Shown here: piece after piece, positions 49,823 through 58,964 of the stretch
How the letters are laid out: each line of letters opens with the position of its first letter
Numbering within the stretch: position 1 is the first letter of the stretch
NCBI GenBank assembly: GCA_036743055.1
Contig: DAINQE010000004.1
Coordinates: 1-64,000 of the forward strand
DNA from: Sabulitectum sp036743055
Lineage (GTDB): Bacteria; Fermentibacterota; Fermentibacteria; Fermentibacterales; JCC-6
DNA: 64,000 bases
Direction of reading: 5' to 3'
Notes under the pieces: model-generated
Seen by the model: the letters and a program-made list of their open reading frames with translations, nothing else
What the model was told of the DNA's origin: nothing
The model's database searches: none
Translations under genes and position numbers: made by a program

Positions 49823-49953
49823 TCAGGAACTTCTCCCCGGCGAAAACGTTTGTCCAGAGTGCAATATGGTAACACCCGATGCCTTCGATTCAATATAATT
49901 CCCAGCACGAAACGGAGTAACCCCCAACCGATGAAAACCCGGAAAGAGTAGGC

Positions 49954-51666
49954 ATGTCGCTCAAAGATCTTTTCCGCAACTTGAAGCCGTCTCCAAAGAT
50001 GGAGCTGGTTTCCAGGGGGCCTGTGGAGCTTGTGGACCTTTCCCTGCGCGACGGCCAGCAGTCCCTGCTGGCCACAAGGATGTCCACCGAACAGGTCATG
50101 AATCTTCTGCCCATGATACTGGATACGGGAGTGAAGCTTCTGGAGGTGTGGGGCGGGGCTACCTTGGACAGCGCCATGCGATACCTGAACGAGAGCCCCT
50201 TCGACAGACTGATGAAGATGAGCGAGGCGGCAGCTCCGTACAAAGCCGGACTCAGGGCCCTTTCCAGGGGCCAGAACCTTTTCGGGTACGATCCCTACCC
50301 CGATGACATAGTCAGGGATTTCAACAGGGAAGCTGTGAAGGCCGGCGTCAATGTGATGAGGATTTTCGACGCCCTGAACTATACGCCGAACTTCAAAGCG
50401 GCCCTTGACGGGGTGAACGAAGCAGGGGGCACCTTCGACGCCGCGGTATGCTACACCACCGGTGATCCGTACGATGTGGATCACTTCGTGAAGAAGGCCC
50501 TGGAACTGGAGAAGATGGGCGCCCATATGGTGTCCGACAAGGACATGGCGGGGCTGAAGACCCCGGAGGACGCCTGGAAGTATTACACAGCCCTTAAGAG
50601 GAACCTCAGCGTGCCGGTGGTCTCCCATACCCACTGCACTCCTGGATTCGGCCACATCTCAGCGGTGATAGCCCTTCTCAGCGGTGTCGACAAGATAGAT
50701 ACGGCTTTCCTCCCCCTGGCCGGCGGTTCTTCCCATCCCTCCATCGAGCTGGTCTCGATCTTCGCCGAAGTGCTTGGCATCGAGACGGGGCTGGACCTTT
50801 CCGACAGGGTTCTGGAGCCCCTCCACGCCGCAATGCGCCAGGTAGTGGAAGATGTGGAGAAGGAGTTCAACCTGAAGGTCCACAGGTCTATCTGGCCGGG
50901 GAGGGACAGGCTCCTGCCCATGGCGGCAGACATTGTCAAGGACCTTGCCAGGGGCAGGATCGACAAGGCTCTGGAAACAACTCATTCCCTGGAGGCCGCC
51001 TGCGGCTTCCCTCCTCCCAACATCGAGGTTCTCAATGCCCAGATCCCCGGAGGCATGTACTCCAACTTCGTCAATCAGCTGGCCAGGGACAACAAGTCGG
51101 AATACCTGGACAAGGCCCTCGAGGCGGTGCAGTCGGTGAGACAGAAAGCCGGCTGGTGTCCGCTGGTTACGCCCACCTCCCAGATAGTGGGCGTCAAGGC
51201 TTATTTCACCGCACTGGGCAAGTCGGTCAACCCGGTTCAGTACTTCAACCTCATAGCCGGTTACTACGGGAAGACCCCGTTCCCCATCGATCCGGAGTAC
51301 AGGCAGGAGGTCTGCGGTTTCTCCGACGAGAGGGAATACGACTCCTCAGGTTTCAACCGTGAGATCCCCAACGCCTCTGGAACCGAGCTTCCCCTGGCCG
51401 AAACTACGCATGAGAAGCTGCTCTACTACCTGTTCCCCGACAGTTCCGGAAAGAGCTACCTCGAGGGTCTCAGGCAGAAGGAATGGGAGAAGGTCCAGCA
51501 GAAGCGCAGGGCCGAGGAGGAGGAAAAACGGAATGCAAGAAGGGCCGAGCTGGAGAAGAATGCACTGATTAACCGCTTCTCCGATGACATGGATTCCCTC
51601 TCTGAAGGTTTGTCGAAGGCGGTGGGGAACGGTGGGGCCTTTGCCCGTGAAACAGGTGAGAACTAG
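49954..51666 (+). CDS. Carboxyltransferase subunit (oxaloacetate decarboxylase alpha / pyruvate carboxylase B type)
   Basis: 570 residues. An HMGL-like TIM barrel has LSLRDGQQSLLATR (metal and substrate site), VSDKDMAGLKTPE (the carbamylated active-site Lys) and VSHTHCTPG (His-x-His metal ligands). The conserved C-terminal carboxyltransferase domain follows (GGMYSNFVNQL, VTPTSQIVG). There is no biotinyl domain: the tail ends in a charged helix. The biotin carrier and the membrane or biotin carboxylase partner must be encoded elsewhere, so oxaloacetate decarboxylase, pyruvate carboxylase and methylmalonyl-CoA carboxyltransferase cannot be told apart. Confidence 0.88.
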   Translation: MSLKDLFRNLKPSPKMELVSRGPVELVDLSLRDGQQSLLATRMSTEQVMNLLPMILDTGVKLLEVWGGATLDSAMRYLNESPFDRLMKMSEAAAPYKAGLRALSRGQNLFGYDPYPDDIVRDFNREAVKAGVNVMRIFDALNYTPNFKAALDGVNEAGGTFDAAVCYTTGDPYDVDHFVKKALELEKMGAHMVSDKDMAGLKTPEDAWKYYTALKRNLSVPVVSHTHCTPGFGHISAVIALLSGVDKIDTAFLPLAGGSSHPSIELVSIFAEVLGIETGLDLSDRVLEPLHAAMRQVVEDVEKEFNLKVHRSIWPGRDRLLPMAADIVKDLARGRIDKALETTHSLEAACGFPPPNIEVLNAQIPGGMYSNFVNQLARDNKSEYLDKALEAVQSVRQKAGWCPLVTPTSQIVGVKAYFTALGKSVNPVQYFNLIAGYYGKTPFPIDPEYRQEVCGFSDEREYDSSGFNREIPNASGTELPLAETTHEKLLYYLFPDSSGKSYLEGLRQKEWEKVQQKRRAEEEEKRNARRAELEKNALINRFSDDMDSLSEGLSKAVGNGGAFARETGEN

Positions 51667-51707
51667 ACGGGGTATTTGCCAAAGCCACCTGGTCTGATAT
51701 ATTAGAT

Positions 51708-51764
51708 GCTGTGGATTGATTTGAGGTGTATTGCAACCACATTAAAAAAAGTGCTAAAAAGCCG
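51708..51764 (+). promoter_or_regulatory. SAM-II riboswitch aptamer upstream of metK
   Basis: The segment matches the SAM-II layout: P1 TGTGG(A)TT (51710-51717) with AACCACA (51735-51741), the conserved loop GATTTG and ATTGCA, an A-rich linker, then GCTAAAAAGCC. The pseudoknot can form between TTGC (51731-51734) and GCTA (51753-51756), and between GG (51725-51726) and CC (51762-51763). In the marine SAM-II of known structure the latter pair is CC/GG, so the change is compensatory. Position before S-adenosylmethionine synthetase supports the call. I recalled the family consensus from memory and did not run a covariance model. Confidence 0.78.
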
Positions 51765-51780
51765 TCAGCCAAAAGCCTCG

Positions 51781-51804
51781 GGCCGTCGGACGACGGCCTT
51801 TTTT
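51781..51804 (+). terminator. Terminator of the SAM-II riboswitch expression platform
   Basis: GGCCGTC (51781-51787) and GACGGCC (51792-51798) form a perfect 7-bp stem with a GGAC loop, followed by six T. The earlier GCCGTC (51761-51766), whose GCC is part of the aptamer pseudoknot, can pair with the same GACGGC and act as antiterminator. Confidence 0.85.
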
Positions 51805-51834
51805 CGTACTTGCTTCAAGAGGTAAGGAGTAACC

Positions 51835-52995
51835 ATGCGACAGCTGTTTACAAGTGAATCGGTGTCCGAAGGGCACCCCGACAAGGTCTGCGATCAGATC
51901 TCCGATGCTATCCTGGACGCCCATCTGGAACAGGACCCCCAGGCCCATGTGGCCTGCGAGACCCTTGTAACAACGAACTTCTGCGTTCTTGCCGGCGAAG
52001 TAAAGTCCCACGGCAAGGTTGATTACGAAGAGGTAGCCAGAGAGACCATCAAGGAGATAGGCTACACCATCCCCGAAATAGGGTTTCACTACGAGAACAA
52101 CGAATACCTGAACAGGATACACTCCCAGTCCCCGGACATAGATCACGGCGTGGAGGCGAAGAAGGGGGCCGGTGATCAGGGCCTCATGTTCGGTTACGCC
52201 TGCAACGAGACCAAGGCACTCATGCCTTATCCGGTACACCTTTCCCACAGGCTTCTGGAAAGGCTCAGCAAGGCCAGGCGCAGCGGAGAGCTTCCCTGGG
52301 CAAGGCCCGACGCCAAGAGCCAGGTCACGGTGGAATATGAGAACGGCACTCCTGTTGGTATCTACGAGATCCTCATGTCGGTCCATCACGCGGATCACAT
52401 GGAGAACGAGGACATGAAGCGCCAGATCAGGGAGAAGGTAATCGATCCTGTCCTGGAGACCTTCGTCCCATACCTCGAGTGGACCGGAAAGTGTCTCTAC
52501 AACCCTTCCGGCAGGTTCGTGGTAGGCGGCCCCGACGGGGATACCGGCCTCACCGGCAGGAAGATAATAGTGGACACCTACGGAGGAATGGGCAGGCACG
52601 GCGGCGGGGCCTTCAGCGGCAAGGACTCCACCAAAGTGGACAGAAGCGCAGCCTACATGGCCAGGTACATAGCCAAGAATATCGTAGCCTCCGGCGTTTC
52701 AGACAGATGCGAGATACAGCTGGCCTACGCCATCGGAGAACCTGAACCCGTTAGCGTAAGGGTTGACACCTTCGGAACGGAACGGGTGGGAGATGTGGCA
52801 GACATAGTGACCGCGGTAAGGGACATGTTCCCCCTTCAGCCCTACATGATCATTGATTATCTGGGTCTCCGCAGGGGCATCTTCAGGAAGACCGCTTCCT
52901 TCGGCCACTTCGGCAGGATCCCGCAGGAGGACGGCAGCTTCAGCTGGGAGAAGACCGACAGGGCCGACGAGCTGGCTTCCAGGCTCCTTAAGTAG
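51835..52995 (+). CDS. metK: S-adenosylmethionine synthetase
   Basis: 386 residues: FTSESVSEGHPDKVCDQISDA (catalytic His in GHPDK), GAGDQGLMFGYA, and GGGAFSGKDSTKVDRSAAY, the three MetK signatures. It makes S-adenosylmethionine from methionine and ATP. The ribosome site is AAGGAG. The SAM-II aptamer and terminator just upstream should switch it off when its product is abundant. Seven bases after it follows the EnvC-like gene. Confidence 0.98.
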   Translation: MRQLFTSESVSEGHPDKVCDQISDAILDAHLEQDPQAHVACETLVTTNFCVLAGEVKSHGKVDYEEVARETIKEIGYTIPEIGFHYENNEYLNRIHSQSPDIDHGVEAKKGAGDQGLMFGYACNETKALMPYPVHLSHRLLERLSKARRSGELPWARPDAKSQVTVEYENGTPVGIYEILMSVHHADHMENEDMKRQIREKVIDPVLETFVPYLEWTGKCLYNPSGRFVVGGPDGDTGLTGRKIIVDTYGGMGRHGGGAFSGKDSTKVDRSAAYMARYIAKNIVASGVSDRCEIQLAYAIGEPEPVSVRVDTFGTERVGDVADIVTAVRDMFPLQPYMIIDYLGLRRGIFRKTASFGHFGRIPQEDGSFSWEKTDRADELASRLLK

Positions 52996-53001
52996 GCGCG
53001 A

Positions 53002-54135
53002 ATGGGCCTGCTGGCCTTTCTGGTAATCTTCCCGGCCCTCACCGGAAGCACGGATCTGGACAGCCTTGACTCAAGGCTCGATCAGACCCGGCTCTACCTC
53101 GAGGAACTGGAGAACAGGGAAGCTTCCAGCGAGGACATACTGGTGGCCATTCACGATCATCTCCAGGCCGCCAGGGATTACTACAACCAGCTGGCGGCAA
53201 GGGAAGCGGTGCTTGCCCTGGAGATCCAGAGCATCGACCAGCGGTGGTTCCTCACCGATTCCGCAAGGACACGGCTCAGGGAAGGCGTCGAGGAGTACAT
53301 TCTGTTCCTGTATTCCAGAAGGGACCTTCTGGGGCCTGTGGTGCTTTTCACGCCGGGCGGGGTTGGTACATATCTTCGCCGGATGGCTGTAGTGGACCAC
53401 ATGGCGGGAGTGGCGGCCCAGCGGATGGAGCGACTTGAGCAGTCAGGTGACTCCCTTGCCTGGCAGAGGGATTCACTGGAAGCGCTGGCAGCGGATGTAC
53501 GGGATTTGAGGATACACATGGAGGAAGTTCAGGAGAGGATCTACCTGGAGGAGGAAAGGCAGACCCTTCTCAGACAGTCGCTCCAGAACCAGATCGCTGC
53601 CGCCAGGGATTCAGCCGCGGCGATGGAGCAGAGGAGAAGGCAGCTTTCATCCTTCGTTTCATCACTGAGCACGGGGGTTGCCTCTTCCGGGGCGGCTCCT
53701 GTTCACGATCTCTCTTCCACGGCATTCCTCGCCGTTAACGGCGGGCGCATTCCCTGGCCGGTGAGGGGTTCGGTGGTCAGATCCTTCGGTACTTTCGTGG
53801 ATCCCACCTATGGTACCGAGACGATAAGCGACGGCATATCCATAGCCGTAACCGGAACCTCGGCGGATGTATCCGCAATTGCTCCCGGCGAGGTCCTCTA
53901 CGCCAGGGAGTTCCTGAACATGGGCCGGATGGTTGTTGTGGATCACCTCGACGGTTACTATACGGTGTACGCCCATCTCGGCTCCCTGGACGTTGGCAGA
54001 GGAGAAGCCGTACAGCAGGGAACAAGGCTGGGTACCACAGGACCCCTCCCCGGAGGCAGGTCCGGCTGTTACCTGGAGGTCAGGCGCGCCGGCGAGCCGG
54101 TAAACCCCATGAGCTACCTGGAGAGTTCCCAGTGA
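53002..54135 (+). CDS. EnvC-like protein with a catalytically dead LytM domain
   Basis: 377 residues: signal peptide (MGLLAFLVIFPALTGS), a long coiled coil (about 20-220), and a C-terminal LytM/M23 fold (about 250-377). The zinc ligands are lost: the first motif reads TISDGISIAV with no His, and the HxH site reads GCYLEVRR. Dead LytM proteins such as EnvC and NlpD activate cell-wall amidases at the septum, so that is the likely role. It overlaps holB by 4 bases. No amidase gene is in the window. Confidence 0.82.
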   Translation: MGLLAFLVIFPALTGSTDLDSLDSRLDQTRLYLEELENREASSEDILVAIHDHLQAARDYYNQLAAREAVLALEIQSIDQRWFLTDSARTRLREGVEEYILFLYSRRDLLGPVVLFTPGGVGTYLRRMAVVDHMAGVAAQRMERLEQSGDSLAWQRDSLEALAADVRDLRIHMEEVQERIYLEEERQTLLRQSLQNQIAAARDSAAAMEQRRRQLSSFVSSLSTGVASSGAAPVHDLSSTAFLAVNGGRIPWPVRGSVVRSFGTFVDPTYGTETISDGISIAVTGTSADVSAIAPGEVLYAREFLNMGRMVVVDHLDGYYTVYAHLGSLDVGRGEAVQQGTRLGTTGPLPGGRSGCYLEVRRAGEPVNPMSYLESSQ

Positions 54136-55193
54136 TGAAACCATTTTCGAGGATACGCGGTCAGGAACAGGCGAAGGCGGTGCTTTCCGCGGCGGTTGAC
54201 AGCGGCAGACTGGCCCATGCCTATATACTGGCGGGTCCCGATGGAAGCGGCAGGCTCACCGCTGCCCTGGACCTGGCCAGGGTGCTTATCTGCAGGGAAG
54301 ATCGCACCGGTTTCTGCGGAGAGTGCAGGCACTGCAGGCAGATAGACGATCTCTCCCATCCCGATGTGCGGTTCACCATACCCATGCTTAAGACCACAGG
54401 CCCCGGCGAGGTGGCTGAACTCCTTACAGCCAGGGCTTCTGATGGGGTAACCCCCCTTAGATTCCCCGGAAACACATATGTATCCATAGAACAGATAAGG
54501 GAGATAGAGGGCAGGCTTTCGAAGAAGTCCTTCGAGGGCAGGGGCTATGTAGAGATAATGACCGATGCGCATCTCATGCGCAGGGAGGCCGCCAACGCAA
54601 TGCTGAAGACCCTTGAGGAGCCCCCTCCGCATACACTCATCATCCTTATCACATCTTCCCTTTCGGGTCTTCTGCCCACTGTAAGGTCCCGCGCCCATAC
54701 TGTGCGGTTCGGCAGGCTTCCAAAGCACACGGTGGAGAAGGTACTTCTGGAAAGAGGTATCCCTGAACCCCGTGCACATCGCCTTTCCCTGCTTTCCGAC
54801 GGATGTCCGGGCCGGGCCCTTCTTCAGGCGGACGCAGACCTGGAGGAAACTCCCATGGCCAGTGAGCTGCTCGAAGCGGCGATTTCCGGTATCGCCCCTA
54901 TGGAGGCGGCGGTTCTGGCCGGGGAGATAGCGGGGAAGCTGGGAAGGGAAGGGGTCATGGAACTTTGCGCCGAGATGGTGTCCCTTGCCCACGACACGCG
55001 AAGGGCGGCTGCGGGAGCGGAGCCTCTGGAAAGGGAGAGTGTTACATTCCTGGAAGCCGCCGATGATAGTATCTTACAGGCCGTTGTGGATGGCATGCGC
55101 CTCTGCCAGACCCGGATAAGGGCGAATGTATCGCCTCCAATGGCCCTTGCGGCGGCGCTTGGAGCGGCCGCCGAGATTGCGAGTACACGATGA
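54132..55193 (+). CDS. holB: DNA polymerase III delta-prime subunit
   Basis: 353 residues. Clamp-loader AAA+ fold: RIRGQEQAKAVLSAAVDSGRLAHAYILAGPDGSG, a zinc module with four Cys/His (FCGECRHCRQIDDLSHPD), ANAMLKTLEEPPPHTL and the SRC-like TVRSRA. The P-loop lacks Lys (GSGR), as usual for delta-prime, which does not hydrolyse ATP. The order holB-ricT-metG is a conserved bacterial neighbourhood. Start GTG 54132 or ATG 54135. Confidence 0.9.
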   Translation: MMKPFSRIRGQEQAKAVLSAAVDSGRLAHAYILAGPDGSGRLTAALDLARVLICREDRTGFCGECRHCRQIDDLSHPDVRFTIPMLKTTGPGEVAELLTARASDGVTPLRFPGNTYVSIEQIREIEGRLSKKSFEGRGYVEIMTDAHLMRREAANAMLKTLEEPPPHTLIILITSSLSGLLPTVRSRAHTVRFGRLPKHTVEKVLLERGIPEPRAHRLSLLSDGCPGRALLQADADLEETPMASELLEAAISGIAPMEAAVLAGEIAGKLGREGVMELCAEMVSLAHDTRRAAAGAEPLERESVTFLEAADDSILQAVVDGMRLCQTRIRANVSPPMALAAALGAAAEIASTR

Positions 55194-56191
55194 CCCATGG
55201 TAATACAGGCGACAGACAGCCCTTCGAGGTGCTGCAGCTCGCTTTCAAATCCAGGCGGCTGGCATTCTTCTCCAACGAAACCAGCGTGCCGGTGGACATC
55301 GGCCGTTTCGCCGTGGTCTCAGTGGACAGGGGCGAGGACATGGGCCGGGTCGTAGCAAAGCTGGACCCATCCGAAGTTAAGCCCGAGGACATTGAGGGAA
55401 GGTACCTGAGGTATCCCTGCAAGGAAGACACCGCAGCTTATCAGGCCAATCTGGAGTTCGAGAAGGAGGTCCTTGATCACTGCGAAAAAAGGGTAAGGGC
55501 CAGGAACCTGGAGATGAGGCTCACCGACTGCGAGGTCCAGCTGGACAGGAACAGGATAAGGATTTTCTTCACAGCCGACCAGCGAACCGATTTCAGAGGG
55601 CTGGTCAGGGACATGGCCTCAGCTTTCAGGGCCAGGATAGAGATGAGGCAGATAGGGGTCAGGGATGACGCCAAGCACAAGGATGGGGTGGGTATCTGCG
55701 GCAGAAGGCTCTGCTGCGCAGGGTTCCTGAACGACTTCAAGTCGGTGACCCTGAAGTCCGTGAGGGACCAGGGTCTTTCACCGAATCCCAGCAAGGTCTC
55801 CGGATCCTGCAGCCGTCTCATGTGCTGTCTCGAGTACGAAACAGATTTCTACCGCAAGGCCAGGAAGACCTTCCCCAGGGAAGGCACCAGGCTCAAGCTG
55901 GCCGGGCTTCCCGCGGAGGTGAAGAGCTGCGACATATTCAGGGAAAATGTCTTTGTGACCTATGAGGACGGCCGGGAAGAGCAGCTGGAGATAGAGGAGT
56001 TCCACAGACGGAGAACAATGCAGGCCCCTCCCCCGGAGCCTGTGCCCCAGGTGGAGGAGAAGCCTCCGGCTCCGGAGCCATCCCGTGAGCGGGAGACTGG
56101 AGCCGAGAAGGAAACCCCGGCGAAGAAGACCGGCAGGGGCAGACGCCGTCACCGAAGGAGTAAGAGCAGAAAGGAAGAGAGGAAGAGCTGA
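55190..56191 (+). CDS. ricT: PSP1-domain protein, RicT (YaaT) family
   Basis: 333 residues. The PSP1 core includes RFAVVSVDRGEDMGRVV, DCEVQLDRNRIRIFFTADQRTDFRGLVRDMA, ARIEMRQIGVRDDAKHKDGVGICGRRLCC and SCSRLMCCLEYE. The Cys residues are those that bind Fe-S clusters in RicT of Bacillus, where RicA/F/T help RNA processing by RNase Y. The C-terminal 70 residues are a Lys/Arg/Pro-rich tail. Overlaps holB (ATGA) and metG (TGATG). Confidence 0.92.
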   Translation: MTHGNTGDRQPFEVLQLAFKSRRLAFFSNETSVPVDIGRFAVVSVDRGEDMGRVVAKLDPSEVKPEDIEGRYLRYPCKEDTAAYQANLEFEKEVLDHCEKRVRARNLEMRLTDCEVQLDRNRIRIFFTADQRTDFRGLVRDMASAFRARIEMRQIGVRDDAKHKDGVGICGRRLCCAGFLNDFKSVTLKSVRDQGLSPNPSKVSGSCSRLMCCLEYETDFYRKARKTFPREGTRLKLAGLPAEVKSCDIFRENVFVTYEDGREEQLEIEEFHRRRTMQAPPPEPVPQVEEKPPAPEPSRERETGAEKETPAKKTGRGRRRHRRSKSRKEERKS

Positions 56192-58176
56192 TGGCACGAT
56201 ACATGGTAACCAGCGCGCTTCCCTATGCCAACGGCCCGCTTCATCTCGGGCATCTGGCCGGGGCATACCTGCCCGCCGATATTTTCGTAAGGTACGCCCG
56301 GGTGAGGGGCCACGATGTGCTTTTCTGCTCGGGAACCGACGAGCACGGCGTTCCCATAACCATAACCGCGGAAAAGATGGGCCTTACCCCCATGGAAGTG
56401 GTGGACAGGTTCCATAAGGTGATAGAGGACGATTTCAGAAGGTTCGGAGTAAGGTTCGACAACTTTTCCAGGACCTCCAGGCCTGAGCACGTGGAGTTCG
56501 CCCAGGGGGTGTTCCTGCAGCTCCTGGAACTGGGCCACATAGTACCCCGTGACATGAAGCAGCTCTACTGCCCCAGCTGCGAAAGGTACCTTCCCGACAG
56601 GTACATAAACGGAACCTGCCCGAAATGCGGTTCCACCGACGCCAGGGGAGACCAGTGCGAAAGCTGCGGGACCTGGACGGAACCCTTCGAGTTGAAGGAC
56701 CCCAGGTGCGGTATATGCGGATCTGTTCCGGAAGCCAGGGAGACCAGGCACTGGTTCCTTCTTCTGGACCATTTCCAGGAATGGCTGGAAGGATGGCTGG
56801 AAGAGAGAGAGGGCTGGAAGAGCAACGTGCTGAAGTACTGCAGGAGCTGGCTCGGCGACGGTCTCAGGGAAAGGGCGATCACCAGGGACATCTCCTGGGG
56901 AGTTCCGGTTCCCCTGCCTGAAGCGGAAGGCAAGGTCCTCTATGTCTGGTTCGAGGCCCTGCTTGGCTACATCAGCAGCACCAGGGAGTGTCTCAGGAGC
57001 AGGGGAGAGGCGGAGGACAGCTGGAAGACCTACTGGCAGGACCCTGAGACCAGGCTCGTTCAGTTCATAGGCAAGGACAACGTGGTCTTCCACTGCATCA
57101 TCGAACCCGCGATCCTTCACGGTTTAGGCGAGTATGTGCTTCCGTGGAACGTCCCCGCCAACGAGTTCCTGAACATATCCGGCGAGAAGTTCTCCACCAG
57201 CCGGGGCACCGGGATCAACATGGGGGACTACCTGGAGCATTTTCCACCGGACCCCATGCGTTACGCCCTGGCTGTGAACGCGCCGGAGACAAGGGACACC
57301 GACTTCTCCTGGACTGAATACCAGTCGCGCAACAACGAGCTGGCGGATGTGCTGGGGAACTTCGTGAACCGCACGGTGAGGTTCACCATAGGCAAGTTCC
57401 AGGGAATTGTTCCAGATGCTGCCGTGGATCCTGAAGTAATGAAGCTCATACACACTTACAGGGAAGAGATAGCCGGGCACATGGAGAACTTCAGGTTCAA
57501 GAAGGCGGCCTCCGCCGCAATGGACCTGGCCAGGGAGGGGAACAGGTACTTCGACACCGCCCAGCCCTGGAAGACGAGGAAGACCGACCCGGAGGCCTGC
57601 GCGGTTACAGTTGCCACATGCCTGAACTTCACCGCGGCCCTGGCGGTTGTTTTCGAGCCGATAATTCCCTTTTCCACCGAGAAGATCCGCCAGATGCTGA
57701 ACATCGGGGAGCTGAAGTGGGATGACGCGGGAAGAACGATCCTAGCCCCGGGTCACGAACTTGGGAAACCAGAGATACTCTTCACGAAGCTTGAGGACGG
57801 TTTCCATGAAGTGCTTTCACCCCGACCCGCGGAGGAAACCCCCGCAGAAGAGGATTTCGTGGAGTTCGACGACTTCATGAAGATAAGGTTCAGGGTTGGC
57901 CGCATCATAGAGGTAGATCACATCAAGAAGGCGGACAAGCTCTACAGGCTCACCGTGGATACGGGGGACAGGCACCGTACGGTGGTTGCCGGCATGAAGA
58001 AGCACTATACCCCGGAGGAGCTGCTGAACAGGCTGGTTGCGGTCGTGTGCAACCTGAAGCCTGTGAAGCTCTGCGGAGTTCAGAGCGAGGGAATGCTCAT
58101 GGCCAGCGACGGAGGGAACGGCGTGTTCCTTCTGGAACCGGGGCAGAAAGCTGAACCCGGAGATGTGATCCGCTGA
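56191..58176 (+). CDS. metG: Methionyl-tRNA synthetase with C-terminal tRNA-binding domain
   Basis: 661 residues: HIGH motif as HLGH (18-21), a zinc knot with four Cys pairs (CPSC, CPKC, CESC, CGIC), WFEALLGYIS, the KMSKS motif in the form KFSTS, and a C-terminal EMAP/Trbp111-type domain (FMKIRFRVGRIIEVDHIKKADKL). Complete and normal. Last of the metK to metG run. Confidence 0.97.
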   Translation: MARYMVTSALPYANGPLHLGHLAGAYLPADIFVRYARVRGHDVLFCSGTDEHGVPITITAEKMGLTPMEVVDRFHKVIEDDFRRFGVRFDNFSRTSRPEHVEFAQGVFLQLLELGHIVPRDMKQLYCPSCERYLPDRYINGTCPKCGSTDARGDQCESCGTWTEPFELKDPRCGICGSVPEARETRHWFLLLDHFQEWLEGWLEEREGWKSNVLKYCRSWLGDGLRERAITRDISWGVPVPLPEAEGKVLYVWFEALLGYISSTRECLRSRGEAEDSWKTYWQDPETRLVQFIGKDNVVFHCIIEPAILHGLGEYVLPWNVPANEFLNISGEKFSTSRGTGINMGDYLEHFPPDPMRYALAVNAPETRDTDFSWTEYQSRNNELADVLGNFVNRTVRFTIGKFQGIVPDAAVDPEVMKLIHTYREEIAGHMENFRFKKAASAAMDLAREGNRYFDTAQPWKTRKTDPEACAVTVATCLNFTAALAVVFEPIIPFSTEKIRQMLNIGELKWDDAGRTILAPGHELGKPEILFTKLEDGFHEVLSPRPAEETPAEEDFVEFDDFMKIRFRVGRIIEVDHIKKADKLYRLTVDTGDRHRTVVAGMKKHYTPEELLNRLVAVVCNLKPVKLCGVQSEGMLMASDGGNGVFLLEPGQKAEPGDVIR

Positions 58177-58178
58177 GG

Positions 58179-58880
58179 ATGGGACTGCTCCGGGTCTCCC
58201 TCCACGACGTGACCCCGGTGCTGGAGAAGCGGTCCCGCCGTCTCGTGGACATCGCAATGGAATACGCGGGAACCTCTTTCACCGTGCTGCTGGTTCCCGA
58301 CTTTCACTCCCGTGGAAGGCTTGACCGTTTCCCGCAGTTCTGTACCTGGCTTCGTGAACTCAGGGACATGGGCGTGGAGTTCGCCCTCCACGGCTGCACG
58401 CATCTTGGGGGAGGGAGGTTCCTCACCAGCGGCGAAGGGGAGTTCCTGGGCATGTCCGCGAAGGAAGCAGCAAAGAGAGTATCCGAAGGGAAGGCCATTT
58501 TTCAGGACGCCATGGGCGAGGAGCCCTCAGGATTTACCGCCCCCGCCTGGATCTACAGCGCCGGAACCATGGAGGCACTGGGAGGTTACCCCTTTCAGTG
58601 GGTGGAGACGAGGAGTTCGCTCAGGTTCTCCACGGGGAAGAGGGAACGGAGCCCAGTTGTGGTCTTTGCCTCAAGGACCCCATGGAAGCGGTTCTGCAGC
58701 GGATCATGGGCGGTGTTGGCCCCGGTGGCGCTCATGCCGTTCCCGGTTGTCAGGGCAGCGCTTCACACACGCGACCTGCCTGGGCTGGAACGCCCTGTGA
58801 AGAGGCTGCTTGCCCGCACCACCCGTCACAGGGAAACCGCGCCCTGCGGCGAACTGACGCAGACAAGCCGGGAAGGATAG
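58179..58880 (+). CDS. DUF2334 polysaccharide-deacetylase-like protein
   Basis: 233 residues: SLHDVTP (first metal Asp), VEFALHGCTHLG (H-x-x-x-H-like ligands) and FTAPAW, the plan of DUF2334 proteins, distant relatives of NodB deacetylases. It begins three bases after metG and may be cotranscribed. Substrate unknown; a surface glycan is plausible. The tail (PLEALL-type helices ending in TSREG) is not conserved. Confidence 0.8.
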   Translation: MGLLRVSLHDVTPVLEKRSRRLVDIAMEYAGTSFTVLLVPDFHSRGRLDRFPQFCTWLRELRDMGVEFALHGCTHLGGGRFLTSGEGEFLGMSAKEAAKRVSEGKAIFQDAMGEEPSGFTAPAWIYSAGTMEALGGYPFQWVETRSSLRFSTGKRERSPVVVFASRTPWKRFCSGSWAVLAPVALMPFPVVRAALHTRDLPGLERPVKRLLARTTRHRETAPCGELTQTSREG

Positions 58881-58964
58881 CGTATATTCAACATCCGTAG
58901 CTTTTTAGATATGGAACCCGAATTGCATGTCTGGCCGCAGGTATTCAGGGAAAGGTAGAGGAAC

